A stretch of 64,000 nucleotides of DNA from Geomonas azotofigens (lineage in GTDB: Bacteria; Desulfobacterota; Desulfuromonadia; Geobacterales; Geobacteraceae), in NCBI RefSeq assembly GCF_018919395.1, contig NZ_JAHLME010000002.1, positions 248,001 through 312,000 of the forward strand, given 5' to 3'. The notes under the pieces were generated by a model. That model was not told the DNA's origin. It made no database searches and saw only the letters and a list, made by a program, of their open reading frames with translations. This document shows, one piece after another, positions 7,245-16,017 of the stretch. Position 1 is the stretch's first letter, and every line of letters starts with the position of its first letter. The position numbers and the translations under genes are program-made.

Positions 7245-8654
7245 ATGCTTATATTGGGTGAAAAACTTGTTAAGGAGAATGTGATAACCCAGGCGCAACT
7301 TGACGAGGCCCTGGAGCGGCAGCGCCGACTGGGGGGGCGGCTCGGGCACAACCTGGTCGCCCTGGGCCACATCACCGAGCAGGACATCAAGAAGCAGTAC
7401 CAACGAAATCCTCCACCACCCAAGTGCGTGGAGGACACCGGGCTCGACCTCTCCTTCATTACCGACCTGGTCCTGAAGCACATCGTCTTCATGGGGGAGT
7501 TCCGCATGGGGGACGTGGTGGACCGCATCAAGCTCCCCATCACCATCGTGAACCGCGCGCTGGAGGTGTTGAAGCGGGAGAAGTTCGTGGAGATCAAGGG
7601 GGCCACGAGCTACGCCTCGGCCACCTACACCTTCAAGGTCACCGAGGCGGGGCAGAAGCGGAGCCTGGAGCTCATGGACCTGTGCCGTTACGCGGGGCCC
7701 GCGCCGGTCACCCTGGACGAGTACCAGACCATGGTGGAACTGCAGACCGTGAAATGCGTCACCATAAGCGACGAGACGTTGCGGGAGGCCTTTTCCCACC
7801 TGGTCTGCCGGGAGGACCTGTTCCGGCGCCTGGGGCCGGCGATCACCTCCGGCAAGACCGTCTTCATCTACGGTCCTCCCGGCAACGGCAAGACGGCGAT
7901 AGCCGAGGCGGTCGGGCGCGTCCCCACCGACTTCGTCTACGTCCCCTACGCCATCGATGTCGGCGGGCAGATCATCAGCGTCTTCGACCCGGTGAACCAC
8001 ATCCCGGTCCCCCCGGCCCTGCTCCCGGAGCACGTGGACCAGCGCTGGGTACTGGTGCGCCGGCCCGTGGTCATGGTGGGGGGCGAGCTGACCATGCGCA
8101 TGCTCGACCTCGACTTCAATCGGATCTCCAAGTACTACGAGGCCTCGCTGCAGTTGAAGGCCAACAACGGCATCTTCATCCTGGACGACTTCGGCAGGCA
8201 GCAAATCGAGCCCAGGGACATCCTGAACCGCTGGATCGTCCCCCTGGACCGGCACATCGACTTCATGACCCTGCACACCGGCATGAAGTTCGCCGTCCCC
8301 TTCGACATGCTGGTCATCTTCGCCACCAACCTCGACCCGACCGAGCTTTTGGACGAGGCGTTCCTGCGCAGGATCAGGTACAAGGTGGAGATAGACCGTC
8401 CCACGGAACCGGAGTACCAGAAGATCTTCAAGCAGGTCTGCAGCGCCAACGAGGTCCCCTTCAGCCAGGAGGCGTACGACTACCTGATCAGTTACTGCTA
8501 CAAGCAGTACGGCGCCATGCCGAACGCGTGTCACCCGCGCGATCTCATAGAGCAGATCATCGTCGAGTCCCGCTACAACAACCAGCCGGCCCGACTGACA
8601 AAGCAAAGTATTGAGATGGCATGTTCCAATTATTTTGTTAAAATGGAGGCATGA
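7245..8654 (+). CDS. MshEN domain-containing AAA ATPase
   Basis: 469 residues. The N-terminus has two MshEN-like motifs (LGEKLVKENVITQAQL and RLGHNLVALGHITEQD, residues 4-50), the c-di-GMP binding fold of type II secretion/type IV pilus ATPases. A winged-helix-like stretch (about 70-140) precedes an AAA domain with Walker A GPPGNGKT (210-217), Walker B FILDDF (about 311) and sensor ATNLD. It is not a secretion ATPase: the AAA part is of the MoxR/IstB-like remodelling type. The role is unknown. It is transcribed divergently from the sigma-54 activator across a 187-base AT-rich gap. ATG at 7245 follows GGGAGG by 5 bases. Confidence 0.75.
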   Translation: MLILGEKLVKENVITQAQLDEALERQRRLGGRLGHNLVALGHITEQDIKKQYQRNPPPPKCVEDTGLDLSFITDLVLKHIVFMGEFRMGDVVDRIKLPITIVNRALEVLKREKFVEIKGATSYASATYTFKVTEAGQKRSLELMDLCRYAGPAPVTLDEYQTMVELQTVKCVTISDETLREAFSHLVCREDLFRRLGPAITSGKTVFIYGPPGNGKTAIAEAVGRVPTDFVYVPYAIDVGGQIISVFDPVNHIPVPPALLPEHVDQRWVLVRRPVVMVGGELTMRMLDLDFNRISKYYEASLQLKANNGIFILDDFGRQQIEPRDILNRWIVPLDRHIDFMTLHTGMKFAVPFDMLVIFATNLDPTELLDEAFLRRIRYKVEIDRPTEPEYQKIFKQVCSANEVPFSQEAYDYLISYCYKQYGAMPNACHPRDLIEQIIVESRYNNQPARLTKQSIEMACSNYFVKMEA

Positions 8655-8829
8655 CGGAATTAGTCCGTCCTGCGCATCTGCCTGCAAGCGGCGCTGCCAT
8701 TTCTGTCTTTAGCAGTTCCTGGAGGGATTCGTAACACAGCGATTGGCGTCCAGTGTCATCCACACCTGTCCGGTTGTCCATGCTATGCGATCTCTGTATG
8801 AGAGGATGCCATCAGCGGGGGAGAGGACG

Positions 8830-9027
8830 ATGTTGATACGCGTGGTGTACGACGAGTTCCAGACAGGAAAGGTGCACGACTACCTTCTCGACGGCCTGAT
8901 CACGCATCGGAAGATCCAGGGGTTCTTCCGCTCCGACGGCTACGTCCGCCTCGACCACGACCCGGTCCGAGGCCACGGTGGTCAGTACCAGGGTTACGAC
9001 CGCAGACGCGCGCTCAAGGCCGCCTAA
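8830..9027 (+). CDS. Small conserved-type hypothetical protein (65 aa)
   Basis: Begins MLIRVVYDEFQTGKVHDYLLDGLI and continues KIQGFFRSDGYVRLDHDPVR. The pattern of a short beta-hairpin-like start, LLDxLI and FxRSDGxVxxxxDPVR matches small uncharacterised proteins I recall from Geobacteraceae, but I cannot name a domain. ATG at 8830 is preceded by GGGGAGAGG at 3 bases; a longer reading frame from 8743 lacks a good site. It stands alone 175 bases after the AAA ATPase gene. Confidence 0.6.
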   Translation: MLIRVVYDEFQTGKVHDYLLDGLITHRKIQGFFRSDGYVRLDHDPVRGHGGQYQGYDRRRALKAA

Positions 9028-9577
9028 GCGCCCGAGCGCCACGACGCGGAATCTCCTCGCAAACGTCCAGGTAAAGGCTCCGCCACAGCGGCAGATGCCA
9101 GGGGGGTGTTTGCTATCCAGCCCCCTCCCGAACCGCCCCCCCTCTCCCCCCCCATCTTATTTTTCAACGTCTTATCATTCAGCTTTTCCTCTTGACCTGA
9201 TGCAGGCAAATCCCCCCTCCCCCCTTCGCAAAGTGGGGAACTCTAATTCGCGTGCAGCGCTTCGTGGATACACATACTTCATTACCGGCATTCCTTCGCA
9301 AACGAGGGGCACTTTGGCTGCACCCGCAGACCTTGGACGGCTGCCTGCCCGACGTCGGGGTTCCTTTTTTTGTCGCCATTGTTGACACCTCGATAAACCA
9401 CGCTAGATTATTTAACACTAATTATAAATGACCAATCAATGCTTTCATTACCGCGCGTGGTAGTCAACCGGCGCCGTGCGCGGTTGCCGGCGAGCCCCCT
9501 GCGGCTTTCGCGGGCGGGATATCCGCCTGCTTTCGTTCCTTTTACGCGCCGGACCGCACTGACCCCACGAGAGGACC
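9028..9577. other. 550-base intergenic region upstream of the injection-system operon
   Basis: No convincing gene on either strand. It has C-rich tracts (9121-9150, 9211-9235) resembling decayed copies of the CCTCCCC repeat, a short palindrome CCCGACGTCGGG (9348-9359) followed by a T-rich run that could be a weak terminator, and the promoter at 9382-9409. Confidence 0.5.
9382..9409 (+). promoter_or_regulatory. Candidate sigma-70 promoter for the eCIS operon
   Basis: A perfect TTGACA (9382-9387) is spaced 16 bases from TAGATT (9404-9409; 4 of 6 to TATAAT). It is the only good candidate in the gap before the cap gene at 9578, leaving an untranslated leader of about 160 bases. Confidence 0.5.
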
Positions 9578-10213
9578 ATGATCTCCCACGCGCTGACCAT
9601 TATAATGAACGAACTGAACAAGCATCTTCATGACGTCTATGGGTCGGTGGACGCGGTGAGCCTTGGCAACGTTTCCGACATCTTCGCCACCGGCGGCGGC
9701 AGCGGCAGCGTATCCCGCGACAAGCTGTACCTCTCGGCGGTCAACGTCAAGGAAGAGAAGACCCTGAAGAACCTCCCCAACTACGTCCGCGACGAAGCGG
9801 CCTTGAAGGCAAGCTACCAGAACCCGCCGGTATTCCTGAATTTCCTGATCCTGATGACGGCGACCCATGCCGATTACGTCAACGCCCTGTCCGTGCTCTC
9901 ACGTGCCATCCGCTTCTTCCAGTTCAAAAACGTCTTCACGGAGACCACGGTCGACCCGGCCTCGATCACCACGTCGAGTGTCCCGATCAACCCGCTGGAC
10001 CAGTTGCAATCCTTCAAGCTGATCTTCGACATCTATTCGCCGACACTGGAGGAGGTGAACCATCTCTGGGGCACCCTGGGCGGCAAACAGTACCCCTTCA
10101 TCCTCTATGTCATGCGCATGCTCGACCTGCAGTTCGCCTTCGTGGAGAAGGAGGAAAGCCTGATCCTCGAGGTTGACCGCAACATCCATCATAAACCGGC
10201 GGTGACGGTATAA
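9578..10213 (+). CDS. eCIS cap/tail terminator, Pvc16-like (DUF4255)
   Basis: 211 residues, almost entirely a DUF4255 (Pvc16 N-terminal) domain: MISHALTIIMNELN at the start, LPNYVRD, NPPVFLNFLILMTAT and PLDQLQSFKLIFDIY in the middle. In Afp/PVC particles this protein caps the sheath-tube end. Here it is the first gene of the operon, ahead of the sheath, whereas in Afp it is last. A run of structural genes on the same strand follows at 48 bases. Role is from the family. Confidence 0.85.
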   Translation: MISHALTIIMNELNKHLHDVYGSVDAVSLGNVSDIFATGGGSGSVSRDKLYLSAVNVKEEKTLKNLPNYVRDEAALKASYQNPPVFLNFLILMTATHADYVNALSVLSRAIRFFQFKNVFTETTVDPASITTSSVPINPLDQLQSFKLIFDIYSPTLEEVNHLWGTLGGKQYPFILYVMRMLDLQFAFVEKEESLILEVDRNIHHKPAVTV

Positions 10214-10261
10214 CCGGCCCCAGTCAATCAACACGGTGAGCTCAAAAGGAGGGAGACGAAA

Positions 10262-11698
10262 ATGGCCACACTGTACAAGACACCGGGAGTTTACATCGAG
10301 GAGATCCCCAAGTTTCCCCCTTCCGTCGCCCCGGTGGAAACCGCGATCCCGGCCTTTATCGGCTACACGGAAAAGGCGGACGACGTCACTGCCGGCGACC
10401 TTACCTTGAAGCCGACGCGCATCTCCTCCCTTGTCGAGTACGAGAAGTACTTCGGTGGCCCGCAGAAGGAGCAGGACATCAACGTGGACGTGCAGGAGAC
10501 CCAGGTGGGCGGCGTCACCACCGACCTGAAGGCCACGGCGACTCTCACCGAGGCGGCCCGCTCCAAGCACGTCATGTACTACGCCATGCAGATGTTCTTC
10601 GCCAACGGCGGCGGCCCCTGCTACATCGTCTCGGTCGCCCCCTACAAGGCTACCTTCGGCGGAGCGCTGGTGGAGGCCGAGCTGAAGGCGGGTCTCGACA
10701 CCCTGGTGAAGAAGGACGAGCCGACCCTGATCGTTTTCCCCGAGGCGCAAAGCCTCTCGATCGCCGACTTCAAGGCCCTGCACGACGCCGCACTGGCCCA
10801 GTGCGAAGACCTGAAGGACCGCTTCGTGATCATGGACCTGCACGGCGACTCCATCTCCCTGTCCGACCCCAACGCCAACCTCTTGAATGCGGTGAACAAC
10901 TTCCGCAGTAACGGCATCGGGATCAACAACCTGAAGTACGGTGCCGTGTACGCGCCCAACATCGACACCATCCTCGACTTTGCGTACGACGACAGCACCG
11001 TCGACGTCACCATCACCACCAACGGCTCGGCAGCCGCTCCGGTTAAGCTGGACACGCTGAAGGCGGCCAACAACCGGGTCTACGAGCAGGCCCGCGCCGC
11101 CATCACCGACATGGCGTGCAGGCTCCCCCCCTCTTCCACCATGGCCGGCATCTACGCCGCTGTGGACAACGCGCGCGGGGTCTGGAAGGCACCGGCCAAC
11201 GTGAGCGTCAACTCGGTGATTGAGCCAAGCATCCAGTTCTCCAACGTGGAGCAGGACCAGATGAACGTGGACCCGGTGGCGGGCAAGTCGGTGAACGCGA
11301 TCCGCGCCTTCACCGGCAAGGGGACCCTGGTGTGGGGGGCCAGGACGCTGGCGGGCAACGACAACGAGTGGCGTTACGTGAACGTGCGCCGGCTCTTCAA
11401 CTTCGTGGAGGAGTCGGTGAAGCGGGCCACGGAGCCCTTCGTCTTCGAGGCCAACGACGCCAACACCTGGGTGCGCGTGCAGGGGATGGTGGAGAACTTC
11501 CTGACCGTGATCTGGCGCCAGGGGGCGCTGCAGGGGGTGAAGCCGGAGCACGCCTTCTTCGTTGCGGTCGGACTTGGCAAGACCATGACCGCCATCGACA
11601 TCCTGGAGGGGCGCATGATCGTGGAGGTGGGGCTCGCCGCGGTGCGTCCCGCCGAGTTCATCATCTTCAGGTTCTCGCACAAGATGGCTGAGTCGTAG
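10262..11698 (+). CDS. eCIS contractile sheath protein
   Basis: 478 residues. The start (TPGVYIEEIPKFPPSVAPVETAIPAFIGYTE) and the C-terminal third (RRLFNFVEESVKRA through VEVGLAAVRPAEFIIFRFSH) are the conserved sheath core of phage-tail-like particles; about residues 35-330 hold the variable surface domain. It polymerises around the tube and contracts to drive injection. Only one sheath gene is present, unlike the three of Afp. ATG at 10262 has AAAGGAGGGAG about 6 bases upstream, a strong ribosome site fitting a high-copy subunit. Confidence 0.95.
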   Translation: MATLYKTPGVYIEEIPKFPPSVAPVETAIPAFIGYTEKADDVTAGDLTLKPTRISSLVEYEKYFGGPQKEQDINVDVQETQVGGVTTDLKATATLTEAARSKHVMYYAMQMFFANGGGPCYIVSVAPYKATFGGALVEAELKAGLDTLVKKDEPTLIVFPEAQSLSIADFKALHDAALAQCEDLKDRFVIMDLHGDSISLSDPNANLLNAVNNFRSNGIGINNLKYGAVYAPNIDTILDFAYDDSTVDVTITTNGSAAAPVKLDTLKAANNRVYEQARAAITDMACRLPPSSTMAGIYAAVDNARGVWKAPANVSVNSVIEPSIQFSNVEQDQMNVDPVAGKSVNAIRAFTGKGTLVWGARTLAGNDNEWRYVNVRRLFNFVEESVKRATEPFVFEANDANTWVRVQGMVENFLTVIWRQGALQGVKPEHAFFVAVGLGKTMTAIDILEGRMIVEVGLAAVRPAEFIIFRFSHKMAES

Positions 11699-11822
11699 AG
11701 ATCTCGCCCTCTCGCCCTCTCGGCCTCATTACCCTCTCCCGGAGGGAGAGGGAGCAACGAGCTCAGGAGCAAGAGAAACCTGCTGAACGATAATTTTGAG
11801 TAGCACGATAAAGGAGGACGAC

Positions 11823-12260
11823 ATGGCGCAAGAGTATCCGTTACCGCGCTTCCATTTCCAGGTCGACTGGGGCGGGGCCAAGATCAGCTTCACCGAGGTG
11901 ACCGGCCTGGTCATGGAGCGGGAAAAGATAGAGTACCGGCACAGCGACAGCAGGGACTTCAACAAGATCGCCATGCCCGGCCTGGTGAAAAACAACAACA
12001 TCAGCCTCAAGCGCGGCAAGTTCGAGAAGGACTTCGACTACAACACCTGGCTCGAGGACGTGGCCAACGAGCGGGTGGAGAAAAGGCGCGACATCATCAT
12101 CCGCCTGTTGAACGAGAAGCACGAACCGGTGGCGGCCTGGACCGCGACCCGCTGCTTCCCGGTCAAGGTGACCGCGCCGGACCTCAAATCGGACGCCAAC
12201 GAGGCGGCTATCGAGACCCTCGAGATCGCCCACGAAGGGCTCAAGCTGATGAAGGTCTAG
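11823..12260 (+). CDS. eCIS inner tube protein (gp19/Afp1-like)
   Basis: 145 residues in the T4 gp19-like tube family: FHFQVDWGGAKISFTEVTGLVMEREKIEYR at the start and a conserved C-terminus (AAIETLEIAHEGLKLMKV). It stacks as hexameric rings to form the lumen that carries cargo. ATG at 11823 follows AAAGGAGG by 6 bases; an upstream in-frame ATG at 11796 lacks a site. It follows the sheath by 124 bases and precedes a divergent paralogue. Confidence 0.93.
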   Translation: MAQEYPLPRFHFQVDWGGAKISFTEVTGLVMEREKIEYRHSDSRDFNKIAMPGLVKNNNISLKRGKFEKDFDYNTWLEDVANERVEKRRDIIIRLLNEKHEPVAAWTATRCFPVKVTAPDLKSDANEAAIETLEIAHEGLKLMKV

Positions 12261-12268
12261 GGCCGGCC

Positions 12269-12706
12269 ATGGTGGACTACTACCCTCCGTGGGGCTTCTA
12301 CTTCCGGGTCGAGTTCGGCATCAGCAAGAACAAGAACGACGTCCGCTTCCAGATGGTGTCCGGGCTCTCGGTGGAGTACGACACCGAGGAGTACAAGGAG
12401 GGGGGCGAGAACCGCTTCACCCACAAGCTCCCGGTGCGCACCAAGTACGCGGACCTGGTGCTGAAGCGCGGCATGCTGACCGATTCGGAGGTGATCAAGT
12501 GGTTCCTGCGCGCCTTCCGGGACCGCGACTTCGAGCCCACCGACCTGAACGTGATCCTGATGAACGAGAAGGGCGAGCCGCTGAAGAGCTGGCGGGTGTC
12601 GCACGCGATCCCGAGGAAGTGGCAGGTGAGCGACCTGAACTCGGGGGAGAACGCCCTGGTGATCGAGACGCTGGAGTTGACGTACCGGTATTTCACGGTC
12701 GCCTGA
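12269..12706 (+). CDS. Second eCIS tube protein (Afp5-like, baseplate-proximal)
   Basis: 145 residues, same fold family as the upstream tube protein but divergent: GFYFRVEFGISKNKNDVRFQMVSGLSVEYDTEEYKEGG, then VLKRGMLTDSEVIKWF and VIETLELTYRYFTVA. In Afp/PVC a paralogue of this kind (Afp5) forms the tube ring at the baseplate; that role is inferred. Only 8 bases separate it from the first tube gene. Confidence 0.88.
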   Translation: MVDYYPPWGFYFRVEFGISKNKNDVRFQMVSGLSVEYDTEEYKEGGENRFTHKLPVRTKYADLVLKRGMLTDSEVIKWFLRAFRDRDFEPTDLNVILMNEKGEPLKSWRVSHAIPRKWQVSDLNSGENALVIETLELTYRYFTVA

Positions 12707-12740
12707 CACATCGAGGAGCCACCTCTCGTTGTCGCTTCAT

Positions 12741-12832
12741 TCCCCTCCCCCGGAGGGGGAGGGTCAGGGTGGGGGCGCCAGCGGCTCAGATAGAGTTCCC
12801 CCCTCCCAGCCTCCCCCCTCCGGGGGGAGGAG
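12741..12832. repeat. C-rich bipartite palindromic repeat, copy 1
   Basis: Two hairpin-forming blocks (CCCTCCCCCGGAGGGGGAGGG-type at 12743-12763 and CCCCCCTCCGGGGGGAGG at 12813-12830) joined by CAGGGTGGGGGCGC and AGCGGCT. The same arrangement recurs at 15563-15657. It lies between tube 2 and the DUF5908 gene; no gene is seen there. Confidence 0.7.
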
Positions 12833-12918
12833 CGTAGACTGACCACTTGACTTACGCCCCCTTCATTCGAAGGCGAAGCGTGCCCGCAAAACGAAATAAG
12901 CGAAAAGGAAGCAGCACG

Positions 12919-13074
12919 ATGCCCATCGAGATCAAGGAACTGCACATAAAGGTTGCACTTACCACCTCCCCCGCCCCGCCCGCCAGGACGGGTTACGGGG
13001 GGGCGAGGGACGCCATCGTCTCCGAGTGCGTGGAACAGGTGCTATTGATACTGAAAAACAAGGCGGAACGCTGA
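12919..13074 (+). CDS. DUF5908 family small eCIS protein (Afp6-like position)
   Basis: 51 residues starting MPIEIKELHIKVALTT and ending VEQVLLILKNKAER, the pattern of the DUF5908 proteins found in phage-tail-like islands. The function is not known; it sits where afp6 does, before the LysM gene. ATG at 12919 is taken because homologue-like sequence starts at MPIEI; only a weak AAGGAAGCAG lies upstream. The stop overlaps the next start (TGATG). Confidence 0.78.
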   Translation: MPIEIKELHIKVALTTSPAPPARTGYGGARDAIVSECVEQVLLILKNKAER

Positions 13075-13781
13075 TGGCGGATAACGGCAAACTGGAGAAG
13101 CTGTTGATCCTCGCCTTCGATACCTCCGAGGAGGCCGAGCGCGGTACCAAGGCGGAGGCGAAGGAGACCTTCGAGGCGCTGATCAACCCGGAGAGCTACA
13201 CCCTGGAATACAAGGTGAAGACCTCGGACGGCCAGGGCCAGGGGACCAGCGGCGCGCAGGCGAAGTACGAATTCACCCTCCCCGAGGAACTCACCTTCGA
13301 GTTCCTGTTCGACAACACCGGCATCATCGACGGCAAAAAGAACAAGGACGGCGTGAACAAGGACGTGGACCGGTTGCGCAAGATGCTGACCGGGTACCAA
13401 GGCAAGTCGCACGAGCCTTACCACCTGAAGCTGGTCTGGGGTAGCCTGGTCTTCACCGGCCGCGCCATCGAGCTCTCCCTGACCCACAAACTGTTCAACC
13501 CGGACGGGCAGCCGATCCGCACCGTCGCCAAGGTGAAGTTCAAGAAGAGCATCGAGGAGAAAAAGCGCGCCCGCAAGGAGGACAAGTCCTCCCCGGACCT
13601 CACCCACCGGCGCACGGTAACGGGGGGCGACACGCTGCCGCTACTCTGCTACCGGATCTACGGCGATCCCACGTTCTACCTGCAGGTGGCGCAAATCAAC
13701 GGGCTCAACAACTTCAGGAAGCTTACGCCGAACACGAGCCTCATCTTCCCGCCCCTGGACAAGAAAGGCGCAACGCCGTGA
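13074..13781 (+). CDS. eCIS LysM baseplate hub protein (Afp7-like)
   Basis: 235 residues. The N-terminal 160 residues resemble the CIS tube/hub adaptor family (FEALINPESYTLEYK, LPEELTFEFLFDNTG, LKLVWGSLVFTGRA). A C-terminal LysM module follows (VTGGDTLPLLCYRIYGDPTFYLQVAQINGL with FPP end, about 180-232). Such proteins join tube to spike in the baseplate. ATG at 13074 overlaps the previous stop, and the gene's stop overlaps the GTG of the spike gene, so the three are translationally coupled. Confidence 0.88.
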   Translation: MADNGKLEKLLILAFDTSEEAERGTKAEAKETFEALINPESYTLEYKVKTSDGQGQGTSGAQAKYEFTLPEELTFEFLFDNTGIIDGKKNKDGVNKDVDRLRKMLTGYQGKSHEPYHLKLVWGSLVFTGRAIELSLTHKLFNPDGQPIRTVAKVKFKKSIEEKKRARKEDKSSPDLTHRRTVTGGDTLPLLCYRIYGDPTFYLQVAQINGLNNFRKLTPNTSLIFPPLDKKGATP

Positions 13782-15547
13782 CTACCGGTTCGACCATCCC
13801 CACGCCGGCGACGCCGGACGTCTGCACGGTTGAACTGCTCATGGACGGAGCGGCGATCCCGGGGGAATACCACGTGCTGTCGGTGGCGGTCCGCAAGGAG
13901 GTGAACCGGATCCCCACGGCAACGCTCCAGATCCGCGACGGCGAGGCGGCCAAGGCGACTTTCCAGGCCAGCAACAGCGACCTCTTCGTGCCGGGCAAGA
14001 AGATCGAGATCAAGCTCGGCTACCGCTCGCACAACGACACCGTGTTCAAGGGGATCGTGGTCAAGCACGGCATCAGCGTGCGCAAAAGCGGCAGCCTCCT
14101 CACCGTGGAGTGCCGGGACGAGGCGGTAAAGATGAGCGTCGGCCTGAAAAGCCGCTACTTCGTGGACATGAAGGACAGCGACGTCATCGAGCAGGTGGTC
14201 GATGCCCACCAGCTTCAAAAGGACGTCCAGGCCACCACGCCGGACCTCAAGGAAGTGACGCAGTACAACGCGACCGACTGGGATTTCCTGCTCTTGCGCG
14301 CTGAGGCCAACGGCATGGTGGTGATCGCCAGCGACGGCAAGATCACGGTCAACACGCCAGGGACCGACGGTGACGCGGTGGTCACGGTGGGCTTTGGCAG
14401 CACGCTCCTGGAGCTCGATGCCGACATCGATGCGCGCAGGCAGAGCACGGGGATCGTGGCCAAGAGCTGGAACGCATCGGAGCAGCAGGTCGTCGAGGCC
14501 GAGGCGAAGGAACCGGGGCGCTCCTCCAGCGGCAACCTCGCTCCGGGGGAGCTGGCCGGCATCCTGGGCGGCGAGCCCCACGAGCTGAGGCACGGCGGGA
14601 AGCTGGGACAACCGGAGCTGCAGGCCTGGGCGGACGGCAGGCTCAGGACCGAGCGGCTGGCCCAGGTGAGGGGGCGGGCCCGGTTCCAGGGGTTCGCGGC
14701 GGTCGCGCCCGGCACGGTCATGGAGCTTACCGGTGTCGGCGAGAGGTTCCAGGGGAAGTTGTACGTCTCCGGAGTGCGCCACCTGGTCGACAACGGCAAC
14801 TGGGAAACCGACGTCCAGTTCGGCCTCGCCACGGAGACCTTCGCGGAGTGCTTCGACCTGAGACCGATGCCGGCGGCCGGGCTGATACCGGCGGTCACGG
14901 GGCTGCAGATGGGGGTGGTCACCGTGCTGGAGAAGGATCCGCAGGGGGAGGACCGCATCAAGGTGCGCCTGCCGCTGGTGAGCAAAGCCGAGGAAGGGAT
15001 CTGGGCGCGGCTCGCCACGCTCGACGCGGGCAAGGGGCGCGGCACCTTCTTCAGGCCCGAGATCGGCGACGAGGTGGTGGTTGGATTTCTCTGGGATGAT
15101 CCCCGTCACCCGGTGGTGCTCGGGATGTGCCACAGTTCTGCCAAGCCCGCGCCGGAGCCGGCCAAGGACAAGAACCACCGCAAGGGGTACGTGAGCCGCT
15201 CCAGGATGAAGCTCACCTTCGACGACGACAACAAGGTGGTGCAACTGGAGACCCCCAAGGGGAACCGGCTCACCCTGGCCGAGGACAAGAAAGGGGTCAT
15301 CATCCAGGACCAAAACGGCAACAAGATCACCCTGGACGACCAGGGGGTGAGGATCGAGAGCAGCAAGGATCTCACCCTGAAGGCGGCCAAGAACCTGAAG
15401 ATCGAGTGCGGCTCCAACCTGGACCTCAGCGCGCAGATGGCGCTCAAGGCGGCGGGGAGTGCCAGCACCGAGCTCTCCGGCGCCAGCACCACCATCAAGG
15501 GAAGCGCCAAGACGGTGATCCAGGGGGGGATCGTGCAGATCAATTAG
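13778..15547 (+). CDS. eCIS VgrG-like spike protein (Afp8-like)
   Basis: 589 residues. A gp27-like hub occupies about residues 1-370 (including LNVECRDEAVKMS-type beta segments), a gp5-like OB fold about 375-460 (LQMGVVTVLEKDPQGEDRIKVRLPLV, then FFRPEIGDEVVVGFLWDDPRHPVVLG), and a C-terminal triple-stranded beta-prism about 480-589 (repeats such as KGVIIQDQNGNKITLDDQGVRI). It makes the trimeric spike under the tube. Start is GTG at 13778, overlapping the previous stop (GTGA). No extra catalytic domain is attached. Confidence 0.93.
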   Translation: MTTGSTIPTPATPDVCTVELLMDGAAIPGEYHVLSVAVRKEVNRIPTATLQIRDGEAAKATFQASNSDLFVPGKKIEIKLGYRSHNDTVFKGIVVKHGISVRKSGSLLTVECRDEAVKMSVGLKSRYFVDMKDSDVIEQVVDAHQLQKDVQATTPDLKEVTQYNATDWDFLLLRAEANGMVVIASDGKITVNTPGTDGDAVVTVGFGSTLLELDADIDARRQSTGIVAKSWNASEQQVVEAEAKEPGRSSSGNLAPGELAGILGGEPHELRHGGKLGQPELQAWADGRLRTERLAQVRGRARFQGFAAVAPGTVMELTGVGERFQGKLYVSGVRHLVDNGNWETDVQFGLATETFAECFDLRPMPAAGLIPAVTGLQMGVVTVLEKDPQGEDRIKVRLPLVSKAEEGIWARLATLDAGKGRGTFFRPEIGDEVVVGFLWDDPRHPVVLGMCHSSAKPAPEPAKDKNHRKGYVSRSRMKLTFDDDNKVVQLETPKGNRLTLAEDKKGVIIQDQNGNKITLDDQGVRIESSKDLTLKAAKNLKIECGSNLDLSAQMALKAAGSASTELSGASTTIKGSAKTVIQGGIVQIN

Positions 15548-15562
15548 GACGAGGCACCAGCG

Positions 15563-15722
15563 TCCCCTCCCCAGGAGGGGGAGGGACAGGGAGGGGGCGC
15601 GCAGCGGCTTACGCAGGCAAAGCCCCCCTCCCAACCTCCCCCCTCCGGGGGGAGGAGTGTGGACCGGCGCTGCCGCATTTGGACCGAAGTCGCGAGCCTC
15701 TCCCTCCGGGGGGAGGAGTGTG
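15563..15722. repeat. C-rich bipartite palindromic repeat, copy 2, with a partial third copy
   Basis: 15563-15657 repeats the layout seen at 12741-12832. The last block (CCCTCCGGGGGGAGGAG) is duplicated at 15702-15718. It fills the spike-PAAR gap; no gene is seen. Confidence 0.7.
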
Positions 15723-15744
15723 CAGACCGCAAGGAGTAAATCAG

Positions 15745-16014
15745 ATGCTTCCTGCCGCACGCATCACCGACCTCATCGTGAGCTCCGCCACCCTGGGGGT
15801 GCCGACGCCGATCATCCCGCCGGGGGCGCCCAACGTGCTCATCGCGGGACTGCCGGCGGCACGCATGGGGGACTCCTGCGGCGCGGACGTGATCATCAAG
15901 GGGTCGACAACGGTGTTCATCGGCGGACTGCCGGCGGCGCGCATGGCGGACCAGACCGCCGGCGGCGGAGTCATCCTCCCCCCCTGCGCGCTCACGGTCC
16001 TGATCGGAGGCTGA
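15745..16014 (+). CDS. eCIS PAAR spike-tip protein (Afp10-like)
   Basis: 89 residues with two near-identical PAAR-type repeats: GLPAARMGDSCGADVIIKGS and GLPAARMADQTAG, plus an N-terminal LPAARITD. PAAR proteins sharpen the VgrG-like spike tip and bind zinc. ATG at 15745 follows AAGGAG by 9 bases; the long open frame extending upstream to 15127 is out-of-frame coding of the spike gene. No toxin domain is fused. Confidence 0.9.
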   Translation: MLPAARITDLIVSSATLGVPTPIIPPGAPNVLIAGLPAARMGDSCGADVIIKGSTTVFIGGLPAARMADQTAGGGVILPPCALTVLIGG

Positions 16015-16017
16015 CTG

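Noticed and set aside
9348-9371. Firm terminator before the eCIS promoter
   Set aside because: The stem is only 4 bp when a loop is allowed and the T-run starts several bases later; left as a possibility in the gap entry.
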